A program made the translations under genes and the position numbers. Source: Lepeophtheirus salmonis (lineage: Eukaryota; Arthropoda; Copepoda; Siphonostomatoida; Caligidae). Taken from it: a stretch of DNA of 64,000 nucleotides. The stretch lies in the NCBI RefSeq assembly GCF_016086655.4, contig NC_052135.2, forward strand, positions 25,138,363 to 25,202,362, read 5' to 3'. Positions 36,720 to 48,955 of the stretch are shown in pieces (the first letter of the stretch is position 1; every line of letters starts with the position of its first letter). A model generated the notes under the pieces. It was not told where the DNA came from, ran no database searches, and saw only the letters and a list, made by a program, of their open reading frames with translations.

Positions 36720-37210
36720 ATGTTATATCTTAAATCTGTATCTATCCCCGATTTTTAAGTAAATGCGTTTATCATTTGTTTCTAAGCGGAACATACATCA
36801 CACACGCACAAATTATTTTAATTATATAGGATAAATAATTCAAAGACAATACCAAAATTTGACCCCTATGTACCGGAAATAACACTATCTCAATTTTTTT
36901 GATAAATGAACATTTAGTTTTAATAAAATAACATTAACTGATGGAAAAATATAATCGGTAATTAAAAAGATATATATTTATTGTAGTTCATCCGAAGATT
37001 TATTTTTACCCCTCAAAAATAAGAATTTATTAAATTTTTCTAAGAAAAGTTAACAAAAATATCTGGCTTTATTTTTCATTTTTATGGCTATAACTTTTTG
37101 ATACTCAAGCAAAAAGACCTGGTTCATCATCATAAGTGTCTGAAGATATCTATTTTTGTAAATGATAGAAAAATATTAACATAAATTTTATTTTATCATC
37201 CATTGAAGAG
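36720..37210. other. AT-rich spacer, no gene seen
   Basis: Nothing recognisable between the Helitron fragment and the 3' end of the XK-related gene. Confidence 0.5.
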
Positions 37211-37214
37211 TATT

Positions 37215-37220
37215 TTTATT
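37215..37220 (-). promoter_or_regulatory. possible poly(A) signal for the XK-related gene
   Basis: AATAAA on the minus strand, 258 bp after the stop codon. AATAAA-like hexamers are frequent in DNA this AT-rich, so the assignment is weak. Confidence 0.3.
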
Positions 37221-37477
37221 TTCACTTAGAACAAAATGGATTGACACAGGGATAAACGCCAAGCCACGTGTAGACTTGATAGTGGTACGAAAAGATACTT
37301 AAAGTGTTTAATTTAAACATAATTTGAAAAAAAACAAAAAAAAAACACTTAGAATACTTGATAGAGAAAAATAAATTTTCACGAAAAATATATATAATTA
37401 CAATGATATGGTGAAAAGGTTTACTGTTCGTCAAATTATTATGACGATAAATAGTACAAAAATAGATTAGTAAATAG

Positions 37478-38840
37478 TTAAAGAATAACATTTCCTTTAG
37501 GTTTTGACAATTCGGGGTTGCTTGTGCATTCAAATCTATAATATGGCCTAACAAGAAGAGTAGAAAGACCAAAAGATATTCCGAGGACAGGTAGAAAAAA
37601 GAAAGTCAAGTAATCCTTAGAAAATATCGCTTCTGGATTAAAACGAAAACAATCACGACAGTTATGTACTAATACCAACATCGTTAGAAGGGACCCACCA
37701 AGAATAAATGCACTTGTCAGAATATGAAACGTAAGGAAGTAGCGAGCCCTGAATAAATTAATCAATAGTAAAATAGTTAACAATCGACTAAGATATTACC
37801 TATTTCGAAAGTTTATGGGTGATTTCTTTTGAGTAAGAGAATCCTCAATAGGAAGATCGCTTTGATCTGCATCATTAATTAACTGATACCCAAGTGGAAT
37901 ACCCGGATCTCGATTGTAACCGACAGGTACAAACAAACTCCAGAAACCATATGTTACACTTCTGGGAAATCCATCCCCAATATTAAGGGCACATAGAAAG
38001 TTGACGAAGAAAAGGAAAAATAGAATGACTGAGCTCCATTCACGGAAGTAAGTGATGAGTAAAGCCATACCAAAGCAGCGATAAATCAGAGTAAAGAAAA
38101 AGTAGGGGAGCGAAAAAACTACTTTTCCACACACATCCAATGCACAGCCTTGTTCAATATCATTGAAGAAAACAGTGCTAGAAAATATAGATATAAAACT
38201 AACACAAACAGAGATGACATGAACCCATCCAAACCAATAAACGTGATCTAGAAATAGAATGAAAATAATTATGTACATTTAATATATTTGGATCTAACCT
38301 GACTCGTAGGTTCGTCCTAGCATTTCTAATATCACATCTTGATTCTTTGTTGTTAGATTAAATGGATCCCCTAAGGCCAAAAGACTTGTCTCCGTGACCT
38401 GCCCTCTAAAAAGAAGACTAAGTTGAAGAGCCAATTGAGGACCCGCCTCTAGGAACCCTTCGACCGTCTTGAATAAAAGGGCTTTTTTGACATATCGCTC
38501 ATCACAGAGGCTAAAGGAGAGGTGACACTTGACATCATTCACACACACATCAACAATTCTCAATTACAAACCTGTAGAGGTGGATGATAATAGTCCAAAG
38601 AGGCGCCAAGACCAAGTATGCCAAAGCCTTCCAAACACTTCCTTTACCTCGACACACTCCTCTCAGCTCCACATAAGCAATCATGGCACCAGGGAAGAAT
38701 ATGAGAACAAGCGTTGCCACAGCAGCACACATCTGCCCCTCCACATAATACAGGATACAGGAAAAGGCATCCGTGGATTGATCCAAAATTTGAATCGTGA
38801 GTGAAAGGAGCAATCCCAAGGATCCAATGCACGATGCCAT
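37478..38840 (-). CDS. XK-related (XKR) multi-pass membrane protein
   Basis: Four exons on the minus strand: 38840-38572, 38510-38299, 38247-37800 and 37748-37478 (TAA). The frame is consistent across introns of 61, 51 and 51 bp, all GT-AG, giving 399 aa. The XK/XKR family comprises integral plasma-membrane proteins; some members (XKR8 in vertebrates, CED-8 in nematodes) take part in apoptotic phospholipid scrambling, others are of unknown role. Diagnostic here is exon 2: DERYVKKALLFK, TVEGFLEAGPQLALQLSLLF, the family's conserved FLEA-PQL-LQL block (about residues 95-125). Several hydrophobic segments fit the usual multi-pass topology, and the length is normal. An acidic loop (NDADQSDLPIEDS, residues 285-296) precedes the last membrane segments; whether it is a protease site is unknown. 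The ATG at 38840 is the first in frame and opens directly into hydrophobic sequence (MASCIGSLGLLLSLTI). The subfamily cannot be assigned by eye. Confidence 0.92.
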
Positions 38841-39189
38841 CTTTCAACTTTAAAGTCAATTGCATTCCATTCTTACATGAGTTACATCACAATTCTCAAT
38901 TGACAATTCAATCCAGGAGAACAATGTCCACTCACTACAACTCCAAGGAAAATCTTCTTCACTCTCCTTCACTTTCACTCCACATCTCCAAAGAAGGAGT
39001 CAAATAATGCTGAGACGTCAGATCACAGATGTTAGATAGATTCCACTCTATTCTAAGACTTCATTCGAGGTCTATCCTTGGCCTGGCCCACCTTCATTCA
39101 CTTCAAAATGAAAAGAAAAGAAGTGAGCACTCAATCGAGTATATAGCCACACTCAAGCAATGAGTTATACTAATATCCGGAGGTAACCA

Positions 39190-40175
39190 AGGGGGAATCA
39201 CTAAACCTCATCATGTAGGGGAATGTGTATTCTTTTGCTTAAAAGTCAATTGGCAGAACTTAGTTGACTTTGTACAATATTACTCCATTTTTATTTCAAC
39301 AGCATCAGAAAATCTGTGTGAAGTCACGTGCTACAATTAATATATCTTCCACCAAGACAACATTATTGAACTGAAATAAAAAAGAAATAGATTAAAAAAA
39401 CTTGCGTTGAGTAAGCGTTTCAATCGGAGACTGACAAAAATATTACCTTCAACGTTTTTCTACAAGTCAATCACGAAAAAAAAAAAATTACCAAAAGTAA
39501 AGTTTAGATCGAACATTTTATCCCTTTAAAGTTAGGAGTCATCTTTTTGGCGATAAGATTTACAATATATATAACGTAAATCTTTAGTAGATAATTATGA
39601 AAGAAAGAAAGATAAAATCGAGAGGTTGAATTATGATTACTTGATTAATAGTATTAATATTATAGTATACGGTATTGTGTGCGTGCCATTTTCATTTTTT
39701 TACTGAATATTATGAATTAATTTTGCCTTATACCATATTTACTATGTGTTTTTGAAGGGTTGATTCTAAGATATTCATCATTACAAGTTTTTGATATTTT
39801 ATTTTATATTATGAAATGTACACATCACAGTATTTTGTTTATTTTTTGAATATATGATAAACCAAAAATAAATTTAAAAAACTAAATAATAAGACTGCAA
39901 TTATTTATTGCATATATATGCCGGAAAATGTATGATTTTTTATAGGCACAACTCCATTTTGCCTATGATTGTGTAAATGAAATTATTTTATTAAGTATAA
40001 TTACTCAAACTATAATATAAAAAGATTTTATTCAGTTTTTCAAAAATGGTTTGTTGTTTTTATATGTAAAATAATAGCAATTAAATTATTAGTTTACAAA
40101 ATGATGGGGAACATCTTCTAAAAAAAATACTTTCCAGGATTTACTTCTTAAAATTTAATTTTCGATTCAAACATT
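39190..40175 (+). repeat. duplicated segment A (upstream of the XK-related gene)
   Basis: The right part (39555-40175) matches 43178-43785 in direct orientation. The left part (39190-39745) matches 44530-43995 in inverted orientation. Conserved landmarks are CCTCATCATGTAGG, TTGACTTTGTACAAT, AAGTCACGTGCTACAATT (39321-39338), TTTTTCTACAAGTCAAT, AATGTACACATCACAGTATT and AACAAATGATGGGG-like sequence. It is non-coding. It begins about 350 bp upstream of the XKR start codon, so it could be a transposon or a copied promoter-proximal region. Confidence 0.85.
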
Positions 40176-40179
40176 TATT

Positions 40180-42630
40180 ATTTATGAATTACATTACTAT
40201 TCAAAGATCAATGGAGGATATAATATTTTTTTTAAATTTTACTTTAGAAAAACCTTAAATGTATATATACTTTGAGTTGTATACATTAAGTCGATCTATC
40301 CTTTTTATGGTCAAAAACAATTTTTTAGGATTTCAAATATTATTCTAAAAGGGAAAAATAGCTTAAATATCGCTTGATGTTGATATAAAATTACAACTAC
40401 GACAAATACTATAGTCTTATAATTGTGCAAAGTTCATTTGAGTTGTGGAATTTATCATCGTCATGCTATAACATTTGCATATATTTATGTTTTTTATCTA
40501 AGGGGATTTATATAACACGTGACTCCAGTTAGAAGTGATTCCCATTGTACTAAAGCTTTAAACCAATGAACAAACCAGGGCCCAAGTGATGCACAGCTGA
40601 AAAATGTCACCGTGCACAGTTTTTTTTAATCCGCTAGAGGGACTATTTAATTATTGTTTGGAAAGATAATTAGGAGTTAATATGATGTGGAATAGATTTT
40701 ACTTTTTAGAAGATGCTCATTGCAGGTTCTGAAGATGGAAATTGAATTGTTGAGTATACAGGAAAAGATATCATGGGTTGACTTGGACCTTAATGATAAC
40801 TCTTAACTTCCTTTTTGAGGGGCTCAAATTGAAGTATCAAGTATGCCTCAAACCGTTAAGTGTTTCGTGGTAAGAATGAGCCGCATGGTATGAGTATCAA
40901 AAATAATTTACTCCTCAGTTTTTGTTATATTTTCAGATTCATTAACTTTCTCATTCGTAATGTATTTATTAGTCTTATCCCTTACTGAAGACGAACTTAG
41001 AACTCAAAGAAATTATTACTGGATCAGATTCCTTTATTTATGGGAAGATACTCACATCATACATGTATCGTCATCGGAAAGAATCGTCTCATAAAGAACC
41101 CCCATACTATTTACAAGATCTACAACTCATCAATCTCCAATGATAATAATTAAATAAATCGACATTTGTCAATTTTAATTTATTTCTTGAGTGGTTTTAG
41201 TTTTTATTAACTTGGATATCTCATGCATCACTATTTAGTATTTACTGTATCCATTATGAATATATGCATATTATAACTTATGATCAAATTTATCACGAGC
41301 TACTAGTATAATATGCTTAATATGTACCCTGGAAGGGATACTTTGGGTACATCATTAATCAAATCCTGAAGCACAACGTGGAAAAAGAACTAATAATTTT
41401 GATCCTCTGTCTGAAACTCTTTTATAACATGATGATGGTCTTTTGTCTTTATCTTAACTGAAGGAAAAACTAACCTTGAATTGGAAAAGTTCAAAAAGGA
41501 ATTTCAGTTATTTGCCTTGAAAATGAAGCTCAATTTTTGTTCATAAATATAAACTATATATATATAAAATATAACTATATTAAGTCTTGTTATAAATAAT
41601 AATAGTAAAAATTCAAAAATAAAATATATTTATTACTATACAATAACTGTCAAACAAAACCAACAGGAAGTTTAAAATATATTATAGCTTCTAAAAATTG
41701 TATTATCAAAGTATAAAGAAAAAAATCAAAAGCCATTAAGCTCATTTCTGAAGTCAATAAATTTAAATAACTTTACACTCTCCTTTTAAATCTTATTTAG
41801 CTTATTATTAACCGTTTATATAATAATTTTATTGAATGTTCAATAATTGGATTCAGTTTGATCGTAAAGTTAATTTAAATTAAAAATTTGAAGGTAATGA
41901 ATTACTTTGGCTCATGTGCTGAAGTCTTTTTACTTTTTGAAGTCAAAATGTGAAAACAATATAAATTATTCTCCTTTTTACGAAAGGATGTACGCACTCT
42001 ACATCCTTCCGCAAAAAGGTCGAACAAATCGTGTAACAATGTATACTTGTATATGTGCGTCTTGTACGAGAATCATAAGAATTACAAGTTCAACGTATAT
42101 ATGTTTTTAACTGAAAATAAAAGTAGCCCTTAGAATCTTGAAGCTTATGGGGAATGCTTTCTTGATGAGGAACTCCTGTCCAAAATCAGTCTATATTTTT
42201 GTGTTAGTTATACTTTTGGTTGAGAAACACTCTTTTATGAACTTTGCAATAGCCATGTTCCTGTAATATGCTAGAATGCAAGAGTTTAGCTGAAAAATCC
42301 CCCTGTTTTTGTCTAATTCGGCCAATGGAAAATTGATTTTTCTCACTATTTCAACATAGATGGCTACCACGATTTAAATTCAAATAGTCAGAAAAATCGA
42401 GTTCTTGAGCCATATTTTTATTTATTTTAACTTTTTGAACAGGTAAAGACCTAATTTTATTTTTTATAATAATATTGCTATCTAGCTTCAGTGTAGAGAT
42501 ATAGAGGGGAAGAGTTCAGCCAATTTGTTAATCCCAAATATTATTGACAAAGAGAAGTGCTCCAGAACTTTTATTTATAAGTCAATGCTATGGTCAAGTC
42601 TGGAAATTGCCTTCAGAAGAAAAAAGGTAG
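40180..42630. other. AT-rich intergenic stretch, no gene seen
   Basis: No coding signal recognised. Parts of 40500-41060 and 42110-42540 are less AT-rich and may be remnants of the Tc1/mariner element whose C-terminal part follows at 42640, but no motif could be matched. Confidence 0.45.
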
Positions 42631-42639
42631 TAGTGGCCC

Positions 42640-43062
42640 CAATTAATAGGAAGGAAACAGAACCTAAGTTCTCAAAATCAACACAGAGGAGTATCTGAAG
42701 GTTATGAACAAGGTCGTAAACAAACCTCTCCTCAGGGGTATGTTTGGCAACAAGATTCAGCACCAGACCACAAAGCTGCAAAAACTCAAAAGTGGTTTAA
42801 GATGAATTTGGACGATTTTTGGCCTTGGTCAATGTGACCAACTTCTCTAGATTGTTTGCCTTTGGGCCATGGGATCTAAGGCAATGTGGAGAGAAAGGCT
42901 TGCCGCATTCATCATGTAAGTGTTAAAGTTCTAAAGGCCTCTGTTGAAGATGTGTGGGCTAACAAGTCGAAGGAGTATGTGGCTAGGGTATGTTCCAGCT
43001 TCAGACCTAGTGTGGATGCCATGGCTACGGTCAATGTGGGTCATTTTGAAATTTAATTGTAA
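42640..43062 (+). pseudogene. Tc1/mariner-type transposase fragment (C-terminal half)
   Basis: The plus strand reads VLKINTEEYLKVMNKVV (about 42665-42715). After a frame change it reads YVWQQDSAPDHKAAKTQKWF (the second catalytic Asp within QQDSAPxH; about 42740-42800), then MNLDDFWPWSM and further in-family sequence. It ends ARVCSSFRPSVDAM and VNVGHFEI before a TAA at about 43060. The PPxSPDLNPLD-type segment with the third acidic residue is garbled (frameshift near 42840-42870). The N-terminal DNA-binding half and terminal repeats were not found. Confidence 0.85.
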
Positions 43063-43177
43063 AAATTATATACTTCATTGAATAAAAAATTTCAACCTTC
43101 TACTACATACGGTTCTTGCATAAAACGTTCATATCAGTCACATATACATTTGTACACGATTTGCTCGACCGCACTGT

Positions 43178-43785
43178 ACAATATATATAATGTAAACCTT
43201 TAATTAAGAAAGAAAGAGAGGATCGAAAGGAGGAATGATTATTATTTGATTATTAATATTAATATTATAGTAGTCAATACTATGTGGGTTTCATTTTTTT
43301 CACTTAACATTAAGAATTAATTTTGCCTTATATAATAATAGCATATTTACTATGCGTCTTTCAAGGGCTGATTATTAGATATCCATCAAGTATTTTTTAA
43401 TATTTTATTTTAAATTATGAAATGTACACATCACAGTATTTGGTATATTTTTTGAATAAATGATAATACAAAAATAAGTTTAAAAAACTAAATAATAATA
43501 CTGTCATTATTTATTGCATACATATGCCAGAAAATTTATGATTTATTATAGGCGCACCTTAGCAAAATAATTATTTTATTAAGTATTATTACACAAACTA
43601 TAATTTCAGAAGATTTAATAAGTGTTCCATAAATTGTTTGTAGTGTTTATATTTAAAATAATAGTAAATTACTATTCGTAATCCAATGAATTTTTAACAA
43701 AATGATGGGGGGCATTCTATAAAAAAAATACTTTATAGGATTCACTTCGTAAAATTTAATTTTCTACTCAAACATTTCAATGGTT
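43178..43785 (+). repeat. duplicated segment B (direct copy of the right half of A)
   Basis: Aligns with 39555-40175 throughout: TACAATATATATAATGTAAA, AATTAATTTTGCCTTATA, TATGAAATGTACACATCACA, AAACTAAATAATAATACTG, TTATTTATTGCATA, TATGCCAGAAAAT and AAAATGATGGGGGGCAT. Divergence is moderate with small indels. Confidence 0.85.
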
Positions 43786-43994
43786 ATTACATAAAAAATT
43801 ATAAATGTATTAGAAGGAAATAGCAAAATAATAATTTAAGAGCTAACCTTACTGGAAACTTCACATTTAATTCGGTCAGCAACATCACCGATTATGAAAC
43901 CAGTACACTAGTTACAATTTAGTGTGAATGTGAAAAGTTAATTTTAAGTTACCTTTTCACAGTTATCACAGATTGAATTTATCTTTTCTACTAC

Positions 43995-44530
43995 ATTTCT
44001 TATTATAGTATAATTATATAAAGCAAAATTAATTAAAAATACTCGGTAATGAAATGAAAATTGCGCGGACACAATACTTTCTAATATGATATTAATATCA
44101 ATAAATTAATCACCATTCATCTCTTCGATCCTTTAGTTCTCTGCCTTAATTAATTTTCTATAAAAATATACGTCATATACATTGTACATCCTTTCGCAAA
44201 AAGCTGACTCCTAAGTTTAATGGATAAAATGCTTGATCTAAACTTTATTTTTGGTAATTGACTTGTAGAAAAATGTTAAATGTAAAATTTGTAGCACTCC
44301 TAGATTGAAACATTCACTCCTCGGTAAGTTTCTCTAATCAAAAACTCTTATTTCAGTTCAAAAATGTGGTCTTTCTGGAAAATATATTAATTGTAGCACG
44401 TGACTTGCCATAGATTCTCTGATGCTGATGAAATAAAAAGGCTGTAACATTGTACAAAGTCAATTAGGTTTTGCCATTTGATTTTTAAGCATTAAAAATA
44501 CACTTTTTCCTACATGAGGTTATGTGATTG
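43995..44530 (-). repeat. duplicated segment C (inverted copy of the left half of A)
   Basis: The reverse complement matches 39190-39745, including CCTCATGTAGG, TTGACTTTGTACAAT, AAGTCACGTGCTACAATT (at 44406-44389), AACTGAAATAA, TTTTTCTACAAGTCAATTA and TAAAGTTTAGATC. Together B and C represent the two halves of A rearranged around a 200-bp spacer. Confidence 0.85.
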
Positions 44531-45226
44531 ACCCTTGGTCTACTCCAGATATTATGAGAACTCATTAAAAGTGCCCTCTATGTTGTTATTATTCTGAATT
44601 ATCAATAGACAATTGTAACATGGTATTTTATATTTCTAATGAGTTGAGAACTGAGCAGACTATTTCAAAGTTCAAGTGCTACGGGCCTGGTTTGCAGGAA
44701 AACTTTTTTTTTTTTTGAATAAGTCGACTGTATTCATTCTAAGGTAAACATATCATTCATTAATCTAGATGATTTTTTCAAATGATGTGGAGAGGCCAGA
44801 GGGGAAAAGAAGTATAACTCTAAAGTGAGCACGAACTCGTCATGAGGCATCATAATATCTTATCACATGACTAAAGAGTTTTTAGGCCATTCCATCTATA
44901 TGTTTGTATCATTTTTCAACTGATTTTCCATTTTTAAATTAAGTCATTGGGGGATGAATGTAGTGATAGTTGATAGTGAGTATCAATTATGAATGGGCGC
45001 TATGAGGAATGAAGTCCTTGTCCGACTTCATTATTAATAAATCATACATTTTCAGTCACATTAATTTCATTTCTCCTTTTACAAGAAAGATCAGCTTGAA
45101 TAGTCCAATGGATCGTTTTGGATAGTCAATAGCCATTATGGCATCTGAAGGATAATGGCCAACCATTTTTTTGTGGTTGTTGAAAGCCAACTTTTAATTA
45201 ATTATTAGCGTAATTACTTTTTAGTA

Positions 45227-45940
45227 TAGAGCATTTTGACTCACGTCATAAATTGCATCATTATTGAAGGAGACGCTATCTTGGGGGCTCAAAATTGATA
45301 TTTTTACTACCTAAAATGGACAAATTTCCAAATAATCTTTATGAAACTTCATTAAATTGGTTTAAATATAAAACTACTTGATGACAATGTTAAACAAAGA
45401 TATTTGAATTAAATCAAAGTAATATATACTAAATAAAAATAAGTGTGTACAACTTTTTTTTTTGATCAATGAGGAACGAGAAAAGTAGGATAATTAGAGA
45501 AAAACATCTTATTCTTTCCATTGTAATAGTTAATATATTGTTTACAGTAGGGTAATAAGATTGTATAACAATGTAATAACATATTTCTAATACATTTTAG
45601 GGTCAGATATATAATAAACTAGGCATTGGAGAGATATATTTTTGAGAAACGTTAATGTTCTAAGGCGGGTTACCACATATATCATACCTGTAGACGTCTA
45701 ATTGCATATATCGATGAGTAAAATAAGTTTTTTGATATATTATATATATATGCTCCGATGTGTATACGTAAAATAGATATGGTAACCCTCCTTAAGTCAT
45801 TTTATTTTTTGGTCCCATTTTAAAATCGAATAGTTACTTTCCTTAATATTAATGAAATAAGGTTTTTTATTTTTATAAAACTTGGTTGTTTAGGCCTCAA
45901 AATGGGCGATATCATGCTGACGTCAAATGAGAACGCTCTA
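45227..45940 (+). mobile_element. 714-bp non-autonomous DNA element with TIRs (left arm)
   Basis: The left end TAGAGCATTTTGACTCACGT and the right end (minus strand from 45940) TAGAGCGTTCTCATTTGACG form imperfect terminal inverted repeats, each containing a GACGTCA- or CACGTCA-type motif. No open frame is present. A 132-bp element is nested inside it (45662-45793). An inverted copy follows at 46538-47163 and a truncated one lies at 3033-3478. Confidence 0.8.
45662..45793. mobile_element. nested 132-bp MITE
   Basis: Its ends are inverted repeats: AAGGCGGGTTACCACATATA on the left and AAGGAGGGTTACCATATCTA read inward from the right. The interior is AT-rich. The corresponding place in the copies at 3033-3478 and 46538-47163 lacks this segment, so it is an insertion into the 714-bp element. 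Confidence 0.8.
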
Positions 45941-46537
45941 TTTCTATTATTTTATATACGAATATATATCATATTTAATCAATTAATTCCATTTGCTTAC
46001 ATATATTGAATCTTAGTCTTATCTCAAGTTTTGTGATTTAACCTACAAGCTATTTGTACTCTATTTCTTATCTATTTGCAACTATATATATATATACATG
46101 TTAGTGTACTGAAAATCTAGATTGACAACTCTTACTATAAGATTTATATATTTTTTTCCTCTTCAATAAAAGAAGGAAACGAATATCCCAGACTTTAACG
46201 GGTGAGAATGTCTTATTGCTATGAAGAAGAAAAAAATATATTCAGTTCTTTAGTTACTTATAGTTTGCAGACTGATATTGGAGAATTTGCATGCTCATTC
46301 AAAAAAAAAAAAAAAAAAGAATTTTTATCATATAGCGTATCATATATTCATTTTTCTTTACTAGGTAAGAAAATTGTTAGGAATTAGATTAATATGGGAT
46401 ATTTCTTTTCTAACATTTTACCAACAAAGAGCGAGTGAACAATTAGTATCAATTTTATTTGCAATTGTATTTTCTGTAAGCCACTGGATCTTTTTAAAAG
46501 AAATACTTTTTTTTTGTTCATAATTATTATTTGCTAA

Positions 46538-47163
46538 TAGAGCGTTTTCGTGTGACGTGAGCATGTATAATGTGTGTCTTTTTGGAGGCTCAAACAACCA
46601 AGTTTTATAATAATAAAACCCCTTTTTTCATTAATATTAAGAAAAATAGTGGTACTATTGGGACCAACAAATAAAATAACATAAACTTTGCTCCCTATCA
46701 AAAATATATCCCTCCTATGCCTAGTTTTATTTTATACTACACCTTAGTAGTTAATATATATTTGATATATTGATATAACATCTATATGCAATCTTATTTC
46801 TATATTGTACATATAAATTAAGTATTAAAATGGAAAGATAACTATATTTTTCTATAATAATCTTACTTTTCCCGTCCTTTATTGATAAAAAAAAAAAAAA
46901 AATGTACAAGTCTAACCATTTCATAGGAATTTTCAGTACATATTATTACTTTGATTTAATTGAAATACCACTATTTATCATACATAAAGTAGTTTTCAAT
47001 GCAGATGTTAAGGTATTTTTTTTATTCTAACAGTAATTTGATGAAGTCTAATCAAGATGTATTGGAAATTTGTCCATTTTATGTTGTAAAAATATTAACT
47101 ATGAGTCCCCAAAAGGGCGTTGATTTCAAATCGGATGCATTTTATGACATCAGTGAAAACATA
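46538..47163 (-). mobile_element. ~626-bp copy of the same DNA element, inverted (right arm)
   Basis: The reverse complement runs parallel to 45227-45940: CATAAAATGCATC, ATGGACAAATTTCCAA, GGGAAAAGTAAGATTATTA, AAACTAGGCATAGGAGGGAT, TATATTTTTGATA and AAAACTTGGTTGTTTGAGCC. Its inner end TAGAGCGTTTTCGTGTGACG at 46538 is well preserved; the outer end near 47163 is decayed. Confidence 0.8.
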
Positions 47164-47187
47164 CGATTTGAGATTTTTATATTATTT

Positions 47188-47192
<5 letters not shown>

Positions 47193-47221
<29 letters not shown>
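47193..47221. repeat. 29-T homopolymer run
   Basis: Longest homopolymer in the window. Together with T or A runs at 2048, 9192, 10109, 46301 and 55301, it is probably a mix of retroposon tails and replication slippage. Confidence 0.9.
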
Positions 47222-48954
47222 CAATATATCACTTATTACAAACTGTTAGGACTAGATTAATAGTTCACGATGTCACTGATAATTATTTTCTGCATCAATT
47301 TTATTCTTCAAGATTAGCTAAATACCTATATTTAACTTAAACGTGTACTGTTGTTTTGTCTTATTATTATTTATTTTTTTTAAATCTTTTTTGGTCTATA
47401 AATTTCAACAGAATTGCTTCACATTTAATAGTAACTAGTGGACATTAAATAATTCCACTATATTTTGTCATATTTTATTAAGAACGTTGTTTAATAAACA
47501 TTATCAAACAAGCATTGAGTATGTATGACATTTACTAGTATTACTATGCAAAGCATTAAAAAAAACGTGAATATTTTAAAGGAAAGTTGTTTCTAAGTAC
47601 GGGATTTTTTAATTAAACGCAACAGATACATAAGTTTGCAATTTGGGGACACCCTGTGTATAGTAGTTTCTCATTTTCTGGGAAATTGTCGTTGAGCGAG
47701 ATCCTGTTAGTAAATAATAAATAATGTGAAGTTTAATTATTTTTTTATACTAAATAAGAAGAAAGAATCAAATTTAATCTAATATTACCCATATTCTCTT
47801 TATCACTATTTGTGCGTTGGTTGTTTTTTTAGAGCCAGCCTGCCTGTCTTGCTTTTTGGAATTCCGTCATCCGATCCAACCTACTTAAAAAAACCGAACT
47901 TAAATAGAAAGGGATAAACGAGCTATATTTTTGGTGGAGCTACGGGTCATATAATTTTGAACTACATAACCCGACCCCCGGGATAAAAGTCTATTCGCAC
48001 ATTACTAGAAAATATGTATTTCGTTAAATAAAAATATTAGACATATGAAATGTCATATCTCTTACTACTTCAAAAACACATTATATTCAAATTATGGAAC
48101 ACATGTGCAGATATGGAACAGTCTACAAATAATTTACCTTGCACATATTATGTGCAAGTTTTTTTTGGTTTATTTTGTACTCTGTATATATGTATTTTAC
48201 GGTATATATAGTGTAGAAATGGACTATAAAATTGTTGTTGTAGTAAAGTTCAATCATTCCAAAAAAAAATTGGTTGCTTCGTTGTACTTATTTTATTATC
48301 GATCCATATACTCCAAAAAGCAAAAATTGGAAAAAAATTAAATCGAGTGATTCTTCAATGAATGAAATTTAATTAATTGTATATGAAACGGATATTATGA
48401 ATAATTAAATTTGGGGATTCTCCTTAGGTTTAAAATCCCAATAAATCCAGGGAAAATGGGATACCGGAAACCCTAGTAGGTAGTCAATCTAAAAATCGAT
48501 TCTAAATTCACTCTGCAATTCATTTTTCTTCTGGATGCTATTCCTAAAAAAATGTTATAACTCGTGACGCAGCTATGATACAGTTCTCTCATGAATAACC
48601 TTGAAAAAGGGTGCTTTCTCATGACTTTCATGAGTTAAACCATTCATACCTATATCTTCTTTTTTCGTTGTGAGAGGGTTTTTGGAAGTCTTCAAAGTTT
48701 GGTCAATCTTTTTAAAAAAGATATAATAAATTTAGGTCCGATATACTTTTGACGTTTTATCATTATTTAAAAGGGTTATTTTATTAATTATTTTAATTTT
48801 GGTTTGATTTCATGAATGAAATAATTTTTCTTTATAATTGTGATCATGTGACTATTTAAGCTCTTTAAATTTTCTTCATTTCTAACTTATTTTAATTAAA
48901 AATATATTTGTATTTCTTATTATCAATTAAAATTGGTTTTTTATTAATATTTTA
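47222..48954. other. AT-rich stretch upstream of the acetyl-CoA synthetase gene
   Basis: No exon was recognised. A 98-codon frame at 48045-48341 has the Phe/Tyr/Ile/Lys composition of chance frames. A probable 3' splice site (TTATTAATATTTTAG, ending 48955) lies 14 nt before the synthetase ATG, so an untranslated first exon is likely somewhere in this interval. No promoter motif can be defended. Confidence 0.5.
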
Positions 48955-48955
48955 G

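Noticed and set aside
37222..37572. 116-codon hydrophobic minus-strand open frame
   Set aside because: It overlaps the end of XKR exon 4 in another frame and runs into AT-rich 3' sequence; the spliced XKR model already accounts for the coding part.
38529..38804. 91-codon plus-strand open frame
   Set aside because: It is exactly antisense to exon 1 and the first intron of the XK-related gene, has no family resemblance and is explained as a shadow frame.
47640..47665. GGGACACCCTGTGTA, resembling transposon termini seen in arthropods
   Set aside because: Only one end was seen and no matching inverted end nearby, so no element could be delimited.
48045..48341. 98-codon open frame upstream of acetyl-CoA synthetase
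   Set aside because: Composition (Tyr, Phe, Ile, Lys, Val runs) and lack of any motif or splice connection point to chance in AT-rich DNA.
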